A stretch of 64,000 bases of DNA from Psettodes erumei (GCA_016785225.1 JAFBJZ010000952.1:6050501-6114500), one strand, 5' to 3'. Counted from the stretch's first letter, positions 14,601 through 27,669 are shown. Numbers and translations: made by a program. Notes: generated by a model not told the origin, from the sequence alone.

Positions 14601-17600
14601 CCACAACAAAATAAATGAAGTATCTGCATTTGAATATTTAATCCTTACAGTCAATGCACATTGGTTTTCACCTTCCGTAATGGGCGATGCTTTCCAGCTC
14701 CCTCACTACATCACTTCAAATATCTAACAGATATGTGCTCTAATGGCCTTCCATCTTAAACCAGCCACAGCCTTAGTGACCTTTGACCCATAGATGGAAG
14801 TAGCTGCATCCATTATGAACTTCATTCTGACTCGCCTTTCCTCTCACTACACCTTTTTCTTCAGTGATGTTTGGTGCATTTCTGCTTTTTGATCAATTCA
14901 GCCCACTGAAGGATTCGAAAACAAACTGATTTTCAAAAAAAGTAGCTCAGTCAAAGTAAATCCAAAATGTGCTCAGTGCACGTTCATTGAAAGTCAACCC
15001 AAGCTGATCTGAAACTATCTGTCTGGAAGATATTTCATTTGTGTTTTATCCTGTTTAGCGGCAGTGGGTTGAACCCCCCCAGTATGCCTTGGTTTTAATT
15101 TAGCTGAACCCTAAACCTTTTGTTCTCATCTTCTCACTTCCTCTGTTACTTTTGTCCATCTCCCCCCCGGTATCAGCACTCCTCCCCTCCTAAGTCCCTC
15201 TGTCTCTGTGTGTCATGGAGGTGACGACAGAGTGGCCTGATTCTCTTTCACCTCTTCCTCCTCCCCTTTCTCCTCCTCCTCCACCTCCTCAGGTATATTG
15301 CATGCCCACCTTTGCAGACTGAATGCATGCCACTCCACTTGAATTTATGTTCCAGTCTGTAGTAAACATGGCAGAACCTGAGTTTTCTGTGTTTGTTGCT
15401 GTGTGTGTATATATAGGAGAAGACGGGCCCTCTCAGATGGGTCTGGAGGACCTGGCCATGTTCAGAGCCATTCCCACTGCAACCGTCTTCTACCCAAGTG
15501 ATGGTGTCTCCACTGAGAAGGCTGTGGAGCTTGCTGCCAACACAAAGGTACTCATTGTCATCTGTTATAAGAAATGGGGAACACAAACAAAACATTAGAT
15601 CCACAGTTTGCATTGAAAGTAGAGACCCATGAAGATTGTTCCTGATTTGTTTTAGGGTTTGTGTTTCATCCGAACAAGTCGCCCAGAGAACAACATCATC
15701 TACAATTGCAATGAAGATTTCCATGTTGGGCAGGCTAAGGTTTGTGTCAATTTATTTCTACCTCCATCCAATAACGCTGTATTATCTGAATACAACCTTT
15801 TTATTAACTTTTCATGCTTTTTATCCGTAATGATCATTACCACTGTCTGGCTAGACTATGTTCATGTTTTCTTATGTGAATGTCCTTATATGTCCACAAA
15901 CAAATGTGCTGTATCTTCTCCTCCCACTCAGGTTGTGTACAAAACCAATGATGATCATGTGACTGTGATTGGAGCAGGAGTGACCCTTCACGAGGCTCTG
16001 GCTGCTGCTGAGCAGCTGAAGAAAGGTACAGAGAGACAGAGCAAGAAAGATAGAAAAAAATTAACAACTCACGACAGCATGCAAACTGTAAAATAGACTG
16101 TGCTTCATGGCTTCCATGTATAATTTCATGTATATAGTCTTTCATATGAAGTGTCAGTTTGACTAAGGCACATCCTCCACCTTTATCTCTCCACCCTCAG
16201 AGAGAATCAATATCCGCGTGATCGACCCTTTCACCATCAAACCCCTGGACGCTAAGACCATCATCGACAATGCCAGGGCAACCAGAGGACGCATCATCAC
16301 AGTGGAGGACCACTACTATGAAGGTGAGTTGTCTGACAAAACTGCAAAAGTCACCTCAAGGAAATTTAAATCAAACTCAACTGGACTTGGTAAAACGTCT
16401 CTGAAGACGTTTCACCTCCATGCTGGTCTGACTAGGGTGAGCTAGTCTGACTGATTTCGATTTAAATTTCCTTGAGATAACTTGATCAAGGTAGGTGCGT
16501 GTCAGCCTGCAGCATCCAGGGTTCAGCTGTGATGATCGACTCTCCAATAAAACAAAGGATATACAGTAAACTTCAAACAATTTTTGAACCTGATTTGATT
16601 ATGTCATTGTGAATTTTTCTCAGAAAATTTTGAAACCCATGTTTCCTGCTGATTATATTCTTAAAATAATAATTTGTTATTGGTTGGATTTATATTATTC
16701 TCTTGATAGATTCACTGATATGATAAAAATGAGATGAAAGGGCCTGGTCTCAAATGGAAATTTCAAAGAGGTTCAGACTCTGGTTGCAGAATATTGCTTC
16801 ATGACACAAATTACCCCATACACTGAAGTTCTGTAACAAAATAAACACATTTTTCAACGGGTCCAAATAATATGTAGCGTAATACTGAGTGCCAGTCGAC
16901 TGCATAAATCTACAGATTAATATGCAGCCACTTGCGTGTTTATGCTGCTTGTGTATCCGCTCATGAATAAAAATGCCCCAAGCAAAAAAGGACAAAGGTC
17001 CATCTGCAGACAGTCTGAGCGAGCTAGGGGAGTCACGAGGACAGGAGGATGGGAGACAGAAGGCTGAAGTATAAGGATACTGCACATGGCAGAGATCTGG
17101 GCTGAACATTGGAAGTGTGAAGAGAGAGATGGAAGATTAAGAGAGGGTGAAATAGACAGTATATGAAGGGGGAAGGGAGGGTGGAAGAGGAGGAGCCTGT
17201 CAGGGTTTCTTAATTTCAACTCCGGCCTTTGGGCTCTAGCTGACCTACATACAGGACCAGCATGACAAAAAGTGTCCAAAATTTACTGTCTCCCTCTCTC
17301 TCACACAAACAGACACACACACACACACACACACACAAAACATCCTCTCCTCTACTCTCCTCCTTTCTACTCTTGTGTGTGTGCAGTTGCTCTCTCCATC
17401 CTTTGAGATTATGTTTGTGTATTTGACAGAGCCAAACAAAAGCCAGAGATGGCACTGCTGTTTGGTCAGTACCTTAGCTCTCTCTCTCACACACACACAC
17501 ACACAGACACATAAACCTATAGATTTACACGAAAAGTTCTTAAGTGTGTTTGTAGGAGATGAAATATGTGGACACGCAATCTGACATGCAATTAATCTGA

Positions 17601-18317
17601 GACACACACAACAAACTCAAAATACAGGGAGAAAAGGCATATGTCATGCATTTGTGCATTTGCCAGCCAGCAGCTCAACCAAGGGCTGGGAAAAATGTAG
17701 GAGGGTAGGATTAAGAACAAGGAATATCTTTCTGTTTTCCTCATTCATCAACTTTCATGTTCACTCAATGGGAAATGTTTGTGTGACAGCTTGGAGTCAA
17801 AAAAGGGAGTGTGAGAGAGAGGGAAGGGGAGGACAAGGAGAGGAGAGGAGCGTCTTTAGGGGGTGAAAGTGAGACAGAAGACGAGTGAGAAAGTCGAGGG
17901 AGGGCGGTGTCAGTCCTGTCAATCCACATTACATCGCTGCAGAGCTGAATCGTCCACGGAGGTGTGAGAAATGTAAAATGACAGAAGGGCGGAAATCAAC
18001 GGAAGGAACGTTGGAAGACTAATATACAATTGAGACTTGATCCTGACTATTAGGATTAATTTTATAAAAGGAGAGTTCGTGTGAAACCTTGAAACAAAAG
18101 TCATGACGGTCTATAATCTGATTCCCCAGGTGGTCTCGGAGAGGCAGTGTGCGCGGCTGTAGTGAACGAAACCGGATTCACCGTCCACCGTCTGGCAGTT
18201 TCCCAGGTGCCGCGCAGCGGCAAGCCCCACGAGCTGCTCCGGATCTTTGGCATCGACCGTGACGCCATCACTCAGGCAGTCCGTAAGGTGCTCAGCACCT
18301 CCGCCAACGCCAAGTAA
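5584..18317 (+). CDS. tkt: Transketolase, complete, 14 exons, 628 aa
   Basis: A thiamine-diphosphate enzyme of the non-oxidative pentose phosphate pathway, cytosolic, acting as a homodimer. Exons: 5584-5690, 7255-7372, 7543-7656, 8720-8817, 10989-11180, 11778-11896, 12804-13000, 13166-13330, 13573-13729, 15417-15547, 15656-15739, 15932-16025, 16201-16323, 18130-18317. They sum to 1887 nt with every phase matching. The start is the ATG giving MEDYHKPDQQ, like other vertebrate transketolases; human TKT is 623 aa. Visible motifs: GHPTSCCS near residue 36, the ThDP/metal motif GDGELSEG through DINRLGQ (about 154-183), CYIAEQNM with the catalytic Glu at about 367, the GEDGPSQMGLEDL loop, and the C-terminal domain with VEDHYYEGGLGEAV. 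No broken residues were seen. Introns hold microsatellites, including (GT)n just before exons 4 and 7. Which teleost paralogue (tkta or tktb) it is cannot be told. Confidence 0.97.
5691..7254 (+). other. tkt intron 1 with CpG-dense stretch
   Basis: A long first intron. About 6180-6480 is visibly rich in CpG and GC compared with its surroundings, which would fit the downstream part of a promoter-associated CpG island. The open frames on both strands there look like by-products of base composition rather than genes. Confidence 0.45.
8655..8700. repeat. (GT)n microsatellite in tkt intron 3
   Basis: A nearly uninterrupted GT array ending about 20 nt before the exon 4 acceptor at 8718-8719, in the place where a pyrimidine tract would normally lie. 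Confidence 0.95.
9609..9637. repeat. (TC)n microsatellite in tkt intron 4
   Basis: A clean CT dinucleotide array. It creates artificial Arg-Glu repeat reading frames on the opposite strand. Confidence 0.95.
11551..11619. repeat. (AT)n and (TTA)n microsatellite in tkt intron 5
   Basis: A short AT run followed by an imperfect ATT trinucleotide array, within the intron between tkt exons 5 and 6. Confidence 0.95.
16324..18129 (+). other. tkt intron 13, long, with CA microsatellites and purine-rich tract
   Basis: Contains the palindromic element above, (CA)n arrays near 17310-17337 and 17490-17505, and a GA-rich tract near 17800-17900. No exon-like sequence was seen; the frames here are created by the microsatellites. 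Confidence 0.6.
16355..16476. repeat. Short palindromic element (MITE-like) in tkt intron 13
   Basis: An 18-base arm at 16355-16372 (CTCAAGGAAATTTAAATC) is repeated exactly as its reverse complement at 16459-16476, about 86 bases apart. The unit is about 122 bp, starts 31 bases after tkt exon 13, and could fold into a hairpin in the pre-mRNA. No clear target-site duplication is seen. A small non-autonomous DNA transposon is the likeliest origin. Confidence 0.6.
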
Positions 18318-18408
18318 GAGCGCTGCAGCTGAGGCGGCAGCAACAGCAACTACATGGTAAAGGACTCCGTGGTAAACTGGTGATTACCATGGAGGAAACA
18401 AACATACA

Positions 18409-18931
18409 AATAAAACCAACACAGGAGGAGGGGAAGCACATCTGGCCCCCGCTCACGCTCTCCTCCCCATAAAACGACCTGAAGAATTTGTTTTTAAAAG
18501 ATAAAAAAAGTTACAGTTTTTTCTCTTTATCTGTCATTGATGTGATTTGACAACCCCATCCCAGATTTTTTTGCCCCATCAGTTTTGTGAGTCTAGTAAA
18601 CACACACCCTTCAGCCCCTTCACAACACATCCACACATCCACCCTCTAACCCTTCCTACCTCCCAGAGAAAGTTCTGGTACTGCTGTAGTGTTTCAGTAA
18701 AAGCAGTGAATGTGGTTTGGAGTAAAGTGAAGTCTTTTTATAATTTCTGTGGAACCCCTCTCACTTCCTCGGGCTGCAGCGTTTCCAACGCCTGAGCCCA
18801 GTATGACTCTGTCAATCCCACACTGCTCGATCCAGCAGGGCGTGGAGAACGTCTGGTTTGGTCTGTTTGAGCACTGACTGTTTTTAACTCTTTTGACCCT
18901 GACTTGGATGGGACTGCTTCACACCAATAAA
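18409..18931 (+). terminator. tkt polyadenylation signals
   Basis: AATAAA occurs at 18409-18414 and again at 18926-18931, about 90 and 610 bases after the tkt stop. Either or both may define the 3' end. A short Ser/Pro frame between them is not gene-like. Confidence 0.5.
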
Positions 18932-21686
18932 GGGATGGTTTCTTCACTAAACCTGTCTGACGTCTTTGTTTGGGGCTGCAGTGATATGAAATAAGGATCA
19001 AATGTCACACTAAAACACTTTTATAAAAAGACATTTTACAAAAAAATCCTATTAGCTCACATCCTGTTTGACAATGTGTTTTTCAAGGTTGCGTACTGAT
19101 TACAAGCACATAATTCAGCTGATGTGTGTATGTATGTTTATGTATATATCACAAAATTTCAACATACATGGCAGCAGGAGAACAGGAACTAAGCACAAGA
19201 TCAATAGAGGCGAGGGTCGACCACACCAGACAGGACCCCAGGTGCAGGTTGCACAGAGATGCCCTTTCAGTTCAGCACATAACAAAAAGGGTGTAAGAGA
19301 TGGGCGGGTACGAGGTAAAAGAAGCGCCACAACCAAGTGACGGGAAGCATGCACAGGAACATGTGCGCTGAGTACGGGCTGGAAGTGCCGAGGTGAAGAA
19401 TTGTAGACGCCTCCAAAAAGGTGGTTGAAAATGACCAAGACTTCCAGGTCCAGACTGACAAACTGGTGATGGCTAACAAACCAGATATTGTGGTGGTGGA
19501 CAGTGACAGATGTAGCAGTACCAGGCGATGGCAAAATGAAGAAGAAAGAGCACAAGAATCTCATGTTGTATAAAGTGACTCCTGAAGTAAAAATGTAATT
19601 CTCTGGGTTTTGAAAGGAGATAACATGCCTTTGAACAGCACAATGATAACACAATGAGTAATATAAGGGCTATTGCCTTTTTACTCCAGATTCTCCATCA
19701 CTTTTAGACATGACAAACTCCGCAATGCTGTAATGAATCATAATCTTCTGCCCAAAATATAATTATTTACCAACTCATTTCATTTTTAATCTATGGTGAA
19801 CATCGGTCATGACATTAACAACATATTTAACCTTTTCATTAATAATAAAAAACAGCCATAAACAATAAACACTTTCTGCAGGACAAATAAATACTTTGAG
19901 CTAAGAATAAGTAAAGCCTTTCATACATAATTCAGGTTTTCTATTCAGGTGCAGCTTTTCTAACCATCTACATCCCAGCTTTAGGGACAGCCAGCAGAAA
20001 AGTGTGTGTACTTTTCTGCTGGTCTTTACATTTTTATGTCTCCTTATGTAAGCATGTAGAGTTCTGCATATAGAGCTCAGCACCACCTTCTGCAGTCTGT
20101 GTGCTGGTTGAATTCAGGTTTAAGCGCCCTGGTGAGCGGTGGATGTCCGAAGGATCACACAAGCCTGCATCTGCCATGTGCTGTGCATATTTAATGTATG
20201 TTAATAATTGAAAAGATTCACACAGACTGCAGCATGTATGCATGTGCATGCGTATATGAAATGCCAAGGAGAATATGTGTATGGTATACTGTATGGTGTT
20301 TTAATTGATAATATCCCATTTAATTTAGATTTACTCAGACTGGGCGTTGCAATTTAACAACACAACATAGTTTCCAGGGAGGGTGGAGCAACAACAGCAG
20401 CAACTGTGTTGCATTTATTTAAAAAAAAAAAAAAGAAACTGAGACCGCGTTATGTTGTCAAAATGGATGCTGTAAAAGCTAAGAACTTGTCAAAATTAGA
20501 TGTGAAAACAAACAAAAGGTCTGATTTGAAAATGACAGCATTTTTGTACTTTATGAACTGTAGTTTTCTTATTTAACTGGTGATTTCCCTATGGAACAGT
20601 TGTGGTTGTGTTTAATAAGCCTAGAGTACTAATGAAAATTATTAGACTGTAGCTGATATGGTATTCTTTCAACTTAAATAGAAATATGTGACATACTGAT
20701 AACTGTGGCTTTAAGTCAGGATTTCTTCCAAACTAAGTGACCAGGTATCTGGTTTAAAAAAATAGCCATAAGAGTTGTGAAAATTGCAACAACAAAAAAA
20801 CGATTTCATGTAAAAGAAATATGCTAATCTGCAGGCACTGTACATTAGCTTGAGTCAACTCATGATGTGTGTAGAGTTAAGGTAAAACAGACACATGTAG
20901 AATTACAGTACCTGACTGCATAGTGTCTGTACATCACAGCCCTTTGTCCACTGTGCGGACTGAACTCCAGCTGGTGAATAGGACCGCAGAGGATTGGATG
21001 TGATATCTGGGATGACCTTTGACCCCGGTCCTGTAGCGCAGCAGGAGTCTGTCTGGTCTCTGAGGTGGACAGAGCCTGTCAGCTGTGAGTGTGTGTGAGA
21101 GAGAAAAGTAAAACAGACTGACAGATTGTGTGCAATGCACATGCAGTGTGTGTGTGTGTGTGTGAGCACACTGTACCATGGGTGCTGTGAGCGTAGACAG
21201 GCTGAGCCTTTCTTTATGATGGCCATCTAAGCATCTGTCTGTGTGTCTGTCAATCTGTCATATGGATTCTTCTTCACTAATGAACAGACAACCCAACACA
21301 CACACACTCATTACAGCACACAGGAACACACCTCCTGTCAAATTAAATTGCTGCTACTTCAACAAACACATACTGTACACAAAAAGACCTTTACATTGTC
21401 CAGCCCCAAGCACACACAGATGAATTAATTACAGCCTGTACATAACAAACACAAACTATACAATCACGCCACCAAAACTACAATAACACACACAATCTGG
21501 ACTGTCACAGTCCCTCTCCATTCACACACAGTGGCTTGTCCCTGTCATAAAAGTGGATTTTATGCAATGATGGGAACATTTTTATATTATTTGTGTGTGT
21601 GTGTGTAAACTGTCACCCTCTCATCTTCTATAGGGCCAGACAGTGCTACAGCGTTCCCCACTTCCTTCCACTTCATTGAGCCCCCC

Positions 21687-21726
<40 letters not shown>

Positions 21727-22414
21727 TGCGCACACATGCATTAACGGCTACCTCATGGCCATTGTCTCACACAAAGGAATATCAACGTACAGTACAATTG
21801 TCTAACGTTATCGTTTTAAGTGGTCAGTCCATCTAAATTACAAACCCTGTAAATCAAAATGTATTTATATAGATAATAATATTATAAGTTTTTATTCACT
21901 TTTACATACATTCAGTCAACAACATCCCATTATGTTATATATGATGTACATATATTCATATTACACTTAAACAACTGAGATGCAGTTTTGAATTCTCTGA
22001 TTTACAGACATACTGGTCATTTTTGTTGTAAACACTAATTAAAAACATCTCTGTGAAACTGTATTCAAGCTGGAATGACAAGTTTCTCTCCCTCAACAAG
22101 AACCGAGAGAGTTGTGAACGTGCTGCAGAGATGAGGCGCTCATTGTGTTCCAGTGCATCGAGGAGAGACACTTCCATAAGCATTGTAGAATTAAAAGGTA
22201 TAGATATAGACACTTTTTGTAAAGCTTTTTACAAACTATATCAGAGGAGCGGTTCCAGCTTTTGTTTGCAAAAATTGGTGTGAATCAATTGACAACAATT
22301 GAGGGAAAACACTCTTCATCAGGAGTTGCATTTTATTTGTTACCACTATGTGACTAATCTGTAGCAGATGCTATTTATTCCTCCTCTTCCTCCTCATCCC
22401 CCCACACCCCCCCG
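18932..22414. other. Intergenic region between tkt and the aldo/keto reductase
   Basis: AT-rich sequence with microsatellites ((GT)n near 21147-21163 and (CA)n at 21689-21724). No exon with a recognisable family signature was found on either strand. The two flanking genes converge here. Confidence 0.55.
21689..21724. repeat. (CA)n microsatellite
   Basis: A C-run followed by an uninterrupted CA array in intergenic DNA. Confidence 0.95.
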
Positions 22415-25267
22415 TTAGCTCCTGTACTCATCCCCGCAGTCCCCAATGAGCATCATGAGGTCCCTTGAGCGCCGTGTCACGGCTTCAATAGTGGCAAGAT
22501 CTTCCTCCGTGAGTTTCAGATCAGGGCTGCAGCTTCTCAGACTGTCTCTGATGTGCTGCCCCGCCCCTGCGATGCCTAACCGACAGCCCACAATGACCCC
22601 GCCCACCGCAGGGCGGTCCAGCACGTAACGCGTTGCCACGCTGGCCAGTGAGCAGCCCTGCCTCTTGGCAACGGTCTCCAAGGTGACAAGGAGGTCCTGG
22701 AAAAGGCCCCAGCCACCCCAAGTGTCGATCACGTTTTTGTACTTCGAGAGGGAGGCGGTGTGCAGGTCCAACCGAGATTTAGGCTCCGCCTTCCCAAGAT
22801 AACGCTCGGAGAGCAGGCCGCCAGCTGAGGGAGGACAGTGAATGAAGAAAAAGAGTGGGAAGAGCAATGGTGGAGAGAGGCAGGGGAAGGAGGTAAAGGA
22901 GTCAGAGAGGATGGAGAGATGGTAGGAGGAGGAATACAGGATGGAGGGGAAAAGAGAAGTGGGAGGAGGAGATGGCAGGGAGGAAGGCAATGGAGGAAGA
23001 GGGTGGGTGAAGCAAGAGAAGGTAGAGGGAAAAAAATGAGAAGAGATGGTTGAAGCGATGCATAGACATTGAGGTTGGGAGGAAGATGGGATGCAGAGAC
23101 GGAGGGAGAGGAAGGAGTAAAGATGACAGAGGGGGGGGTAGGGGGGAGAGGATGTGTCATCATGTCGACTGACTCCATCTTAGAAACCCACCATTTTAAA
23201 TCTGTACGCCACATGGGTAAATGTGCTGCTTACGTCACTGAACATGCCCTCTCCTTTGTAACTGCTCCACTGGAGCGATATTCATGCATTCTGCGTATAT
23301 ATGTAATGTAAATTACAAAGCTATAATTGTTAAATAATCTGTTGTATCTCACCCAGAGTGCCATAAGTGAGGAGCTGAATGTCATTTGCCAGGCAGAACT
23401 GCTCCATCTTCACTGCAGGTCGCTGGTCAATCACCGAGTACTGAATCTACAGAGACAGACACGTTGAACGTGGTCAAATAATCACCTGAGGAGGAGGAGA
23501 GAAAGAAAGCAGGAGGCTGGTTGAGTCGTGTTCTTGCACTAACATGTAGACGGAGGCGTTACCTGGTTGCTGGAGATGCGGATGCCTCTGTTGGTGATCT
23601 CCTCCAGTCGCTTTGTGTCAAAGTTAGTGAGGGCAAGCTCCCCTGAGGGAAAAAAAAATAGAGGAAATAGGTGGGACCTTGGCATCTTCTGAGGATAGAT
23701 ATAACATAAAAATGAACTGTCCAGTACATGACCTTCAGAGGAGGATCATATTAAACTGCAAAAAATGTGTGTTTTTATTTGTGGATCGAAACCTTTTACA
23801 GTTTGTGTGGGACCAGCATCACGGCCCGATCAATACTCTTTAGTTTGCTGCTGTTACTGATATCTGAGAACTAAAATAACCCATGAACAACATGCTAGTC
23901 AATCTCTCTCTTTTCTCTTAAGTCCACCTACTTGGTGTTCCATAAGGCTTTCTAGCACATGTCATGGTCTTCCTCAGTAGATGAAGATGCTGCAGTTGAA
24001 ATGAATTTGAAGGCTATGGAAACTCAAGTATGTGGACCTGGTGGTCAGATTTCTAACAACCCAATCAGGTGATGAAGACTGTGAAAACAGTTTGAAACTC
24101 TGGAAAAGGCTAGTAAATGGACCTTGAGTCTAGCTTATTGTGTCAAATTACTATTTCCAGTGTCAATAAAGAATTTCACATTCAAATGTACTTAAGATTA
24201 AGCTTATAAAACATAAATAGATGGTACTTCCTTCATACACCAGTCCTGATCTATCTATGATAAGCCATTTAACTGCATATAAATTAAACATAAATGAATC
24301 AGTGATGTTCTGTGTGGAGTAACTGTTTGTCTCTTGTGTTGATCTGAACCTGCTGACATTAAGCGTTGTGTAACTGACTGTACATACGTATGACTCCCTC
24401 CTGCTGCAGATCGGACAGGTGTCCCAGCGCGTCCAGGTACCTCTTGTCTCTGTAGTCCCACCAGTGGAACTGAACACAGTCCAGGACGTCCACCTGCATA
24501 CGGGTCATGGAGCGTCGCAGCGCCTTCTCCACCACCTGCAACACACTGTTCTGCTTTCAGCATTAAACTAACCCGGGTCCTTTAAAAACATGAAAACCAT
24601 TTGATGTGAGAGGTTTGAAAAAAAACCTCTGCAAACACACACATACATGAGATACCTGACAATCCCATATGCATACAACAGCATATTTCTTTACTGCAGG
24701 TTCACTATGGTAGAGATACAAATCGTGTAAACTGTGCACAGCTGCAACATTTTGCTCTTTTTTCTTTCCTTTAAATCATATTTTAGTACACATGAAACCA
24801 AAAATAAAAACACAGAGGAGGTCTGAGAAAACAGAGGACATAGAGGGAATAATTTCAGCGGAGTCAACACTACGAAGGCGCTCAAAGTTTCATTGTGGCT
24901 TTTCTTCTGTAAAGTAGACCTGTGAGGCGATACCCTGGTTCTTAAAAAGGACACACACTGCTCTCTCGTGGGTAAAACCATTCTCGCTGTTAAAAACATG
25001 GCAGGCTGAGCGTGAGTGCCACGCTTGTCTCAACACATTTATCAGACGCTCACCTTGCGGTCCATTGGTCCTGGTCTCGGCACATATTTGGTTAGAGCTT
25101 GAAGAGCAGGGATGGCGTCCCCAGAGGGTTTGGACTTCAGCTACAGATCAGACAAAACAGAGAAAGAAATGATGAATTACAAACATCTGAATTGCACCAT
25201 GTCTGTTTCTTTAGCTTGCACTTCACCTATCTTAAACTGCCGTGAGCAATATCTCACAAGTAATATA

Positions 25268-25322
<55 letters not shown>

Positions 25323-25655
25323 ATTTACATTTTGGTTGTGCAACCAAAAACACCGTGGTGTGGATTATCTGCAAGGCTTAAGAAGTGTATGTTGATTAGT
25401 ATTACTGGGGCAGCCACAAAGATCCTAGAAAGCTTGTGTAACAGAAAAGCTGGTGGGATGAGAGAGGGGCTTTCCGTCTCTCTGCACGTTATTCCAGGTG
25501 AATGGTTGAGACCATGGTCGATACCATTAGACTGTCAGAACACATCAGCAACTAAAACTCTGATCTGAACCACACCGGGTCCTCTGTGTCTGTGTGTAAG
25601 AGAAAAGCAGAGAAAGCTTTAGCTACTACTTCTCTTGCTTGTGTGAAGGCTTGTT

Positions 25656-25686
<31 letters not shown>

Positions 25687-27114
25687 GCGGTTGTGTGCGA
25701 GCATTTCTTCGAGTGTGTTAAGTATCTGTAGCTCTTTGGCAAACACAGACACTAACAGCTGGAGAGAAAAATCAATAACCAGGCAGAACTGAGCTGGAAG
25801 GAACATACATCTTTTATTTTACTTCAATATATTAAATAATCCTAATCCAGTCATTTTACTTCACCATAGTTGAGGTACTGAATTTTGAAAAATAAAGGGT
25901 AATTCTATTTAAAGTCGCTTTAAAATTCAAAAGATATTTGCACACAATAATCTTTTTCAACGATAACATAACGAACTGTGGTTAGATTTTTCCGGCTTTC
26001 TTTGTCTCTTTCTTGTAAGCGGCGCATGCGCACACACACGCACGCAGTGGAGCATTATCATCAGTCCACTGCAGTGCATCAGCCCCCTCTTGTGTTTCAG
26101 GCGGCTGTACTGGGGGAAAATAAATGTGGTGGGATGTCGCGTCACCACATCTTCATTGTGATATGATGACTGTTGTCTCTAAAAGAGAGAGGGCTGTTTT
26201 CATTTCAATAAGTGATGATATACATCATTCGGAACTTGCTCATTTATTAGGTTTTTATAGTGATTCTTAACATGACACTAACAAAGACTTTTCCCCCACA
26301 TTAATCCCACACTGGTACTTTAAACTATTATGCAGCGAGGGAAAACTGACCAAACAGTCGGTGCGTGTGTGAGAAAAGCAAGCGCTTGAAAATGAGTGTG
26401 CGTACCTGGCTGCTGAACTGCCCAAATATTTCCTCTGCAGGCCCGTAAATGTCGGCCATGTCAAACGTGGTTAGACCAGCATCTACGTAGGCCTGCATGG
26501 CTTCAACTGGAGAGAAAATGGAGAAAGCAGCTTTTAGAGTATCATACATGTTAGAGAGAGCGAGAGAGTCGATACATATAACAGCAGGTATGCTGAAGTT
26601 TTACTGCAGGGTCATGAGGTTGCACCACCAACGTTTAAAGTTGCTGCACATGTCTGTTTCAACCTGCATACACTCCTTGTTGTGGCGGATCCCGCAGCTT
26701 TATGGAGGTTGAAGACTATCTGCAGCTGGGCCCTTTTTACAACAAAGAAAATGCTGACTGAGTCCAGAAACAGCAGATTTCACCATGACCCTCGTGCACT
26801 TTAATTATAACCAGACTAATGTGCAGCCATAAACTGAACAATGTCTTCCTGTGCTTTTATAAATTATATTTTTTTAAAAATGATTAAGTATATATTTGTG
26901 CACAGGACGTGTGACACGTCACATGTCCACAGAACTCCCCAAAACACCCAGATGTCTCCAGTTTGTCCGCCACCGTCCCATGACGTCGCGGCTCATGTTC
27001 ACCTGCTCTGGCTTCATCCACGGCGCCGTGCGCCCCGGACACCTGCCACATCCCGTTCAGGACCCGGCAGAGCTCCAGGCCACCGGACAGTCTCACTTTG
27101 GGCACCGGGGACAT
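22415..27114 (-). CDS. Aldo/keto reductase, complete, 7 exons, 343 aa
   Basis: A predicted NAD(P)H-dependent oxidoreductase with the TIM-barrel AKR fold; the substrate is unknown. Coding exons in transcript order: 27003-27114, 26406-26506, 25054-25140, 24388-24535, 23563-23642, 23353-23446, 22415-22824. They sum to 1032 nt with all phases consistent. The start ATG gives MSPVPKVRLSGG. The AKR catalytic tetrad can be placed as Asp53 and Tyr58 in FDMADIYG, Lys89 in LTKYVPRPG and His124 in CVQFHWW. Other family signatures are ALTNFDTKRLEEI, SSNQIQYSVID and LLTYGTLAGGLLSERYLGK. The sequence looks closer to the bacterial, fungal and plant type of AKR than to mammalian AKR1, AKR7 or Kv-beta proteins, but this impression is from memory only. 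Its 5' end lies about 250 bases from the hAT element at 27362. Confidence 0.9.
22840..23150. repeat. Purine-rich (GA/GGA) tract in the aldo/keto reductase intron 6
   Basis: About 300 bases of strongly purine-biased plus strand. On the coding (minus) strand this is a very long pyrimidine tract ending at the acceptor of the last exon. It generates artificial Glu/Gly/Arg or Pro/Ser frames. Confidence 0.85.
25272..25314. repeat. (TA)n microsatellite
   Basis: A clean AT dinucleotide array in an intron of the aldo/keto reductase gene. Confidence 0.95.
25650..25682. repeat. (GT)n microsatellite
   Basis: A GT array in the second intron of the aldo/keto reductase gene. Confidence 0.95.
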
Positions 27115-27353
27115 GTTGCTGCCAGAGCCGTGGAGGAAGCTGTGCGAGGCGGCCTGCAGGTTTGAACACCGCTACACAATAACTTTACTTCTAACATGGC
27201 CATATAAATTGAAGAACCTGTGTTTTTACTTTTCTTTATACAATGTCAACATTAAAATTTGCTATCATACAAAAAGTTACTTACTTTATGTTTCCTGCAA
27301 GCTGCTCTCGAAAGACCTGTTGACAAACACCGCGAGGCAACGCGGCAATGTCG

Positions 27354-27361
27354 CTTAAAAG
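27354..27361. repeat. Left target-site duplication (CTTAAAAG)
   Basis: Identical to 36111-36118 and directly abutting the left terminus of the hAT element. Confidence 0.75.
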
Positions 27362-27669
27362 TAGTGGTGGGCGGATCCAAAATCGATGGTATCGATACCA
27401 CGTCTGTATCGGTATCGGATCGATACCAGCCTGGTGAGCTCGAGTCTTTACTTTAAGTTCCGCTCTTGTTAGCAATAACGCGGTTTCGGCAAAGAGGAAA
27501 CAGCCAGGTCGCCGGACTCGCCGCTCCTGTGTCAGCGAAGAGCAGGCACACTTTGCTCCCCCTCCCCCCTCTTGTGTTTAGATGAGTCACGTGACGTGGT
27601 TTAGACGCGCAAATCAAACAAACAACCAAGTTGCTGGCTCAGGTTCATCAGCACAGGCACAACAGGAGA

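Noticed and set aside
19115..19654. 179-aa minus-strand frame between tkt and the aldo/keto reductase
   Set aside because: No recognisable motif, no promoter or splice context, and its composition resembles random translation.
22729..23214. 161-aa Pro/Ser/Leu-rich minus-strand frame
   Set aside because: It is produced by the pyrimidine tract of an aldo/keto reductase intron; the real last exon uses another frame.
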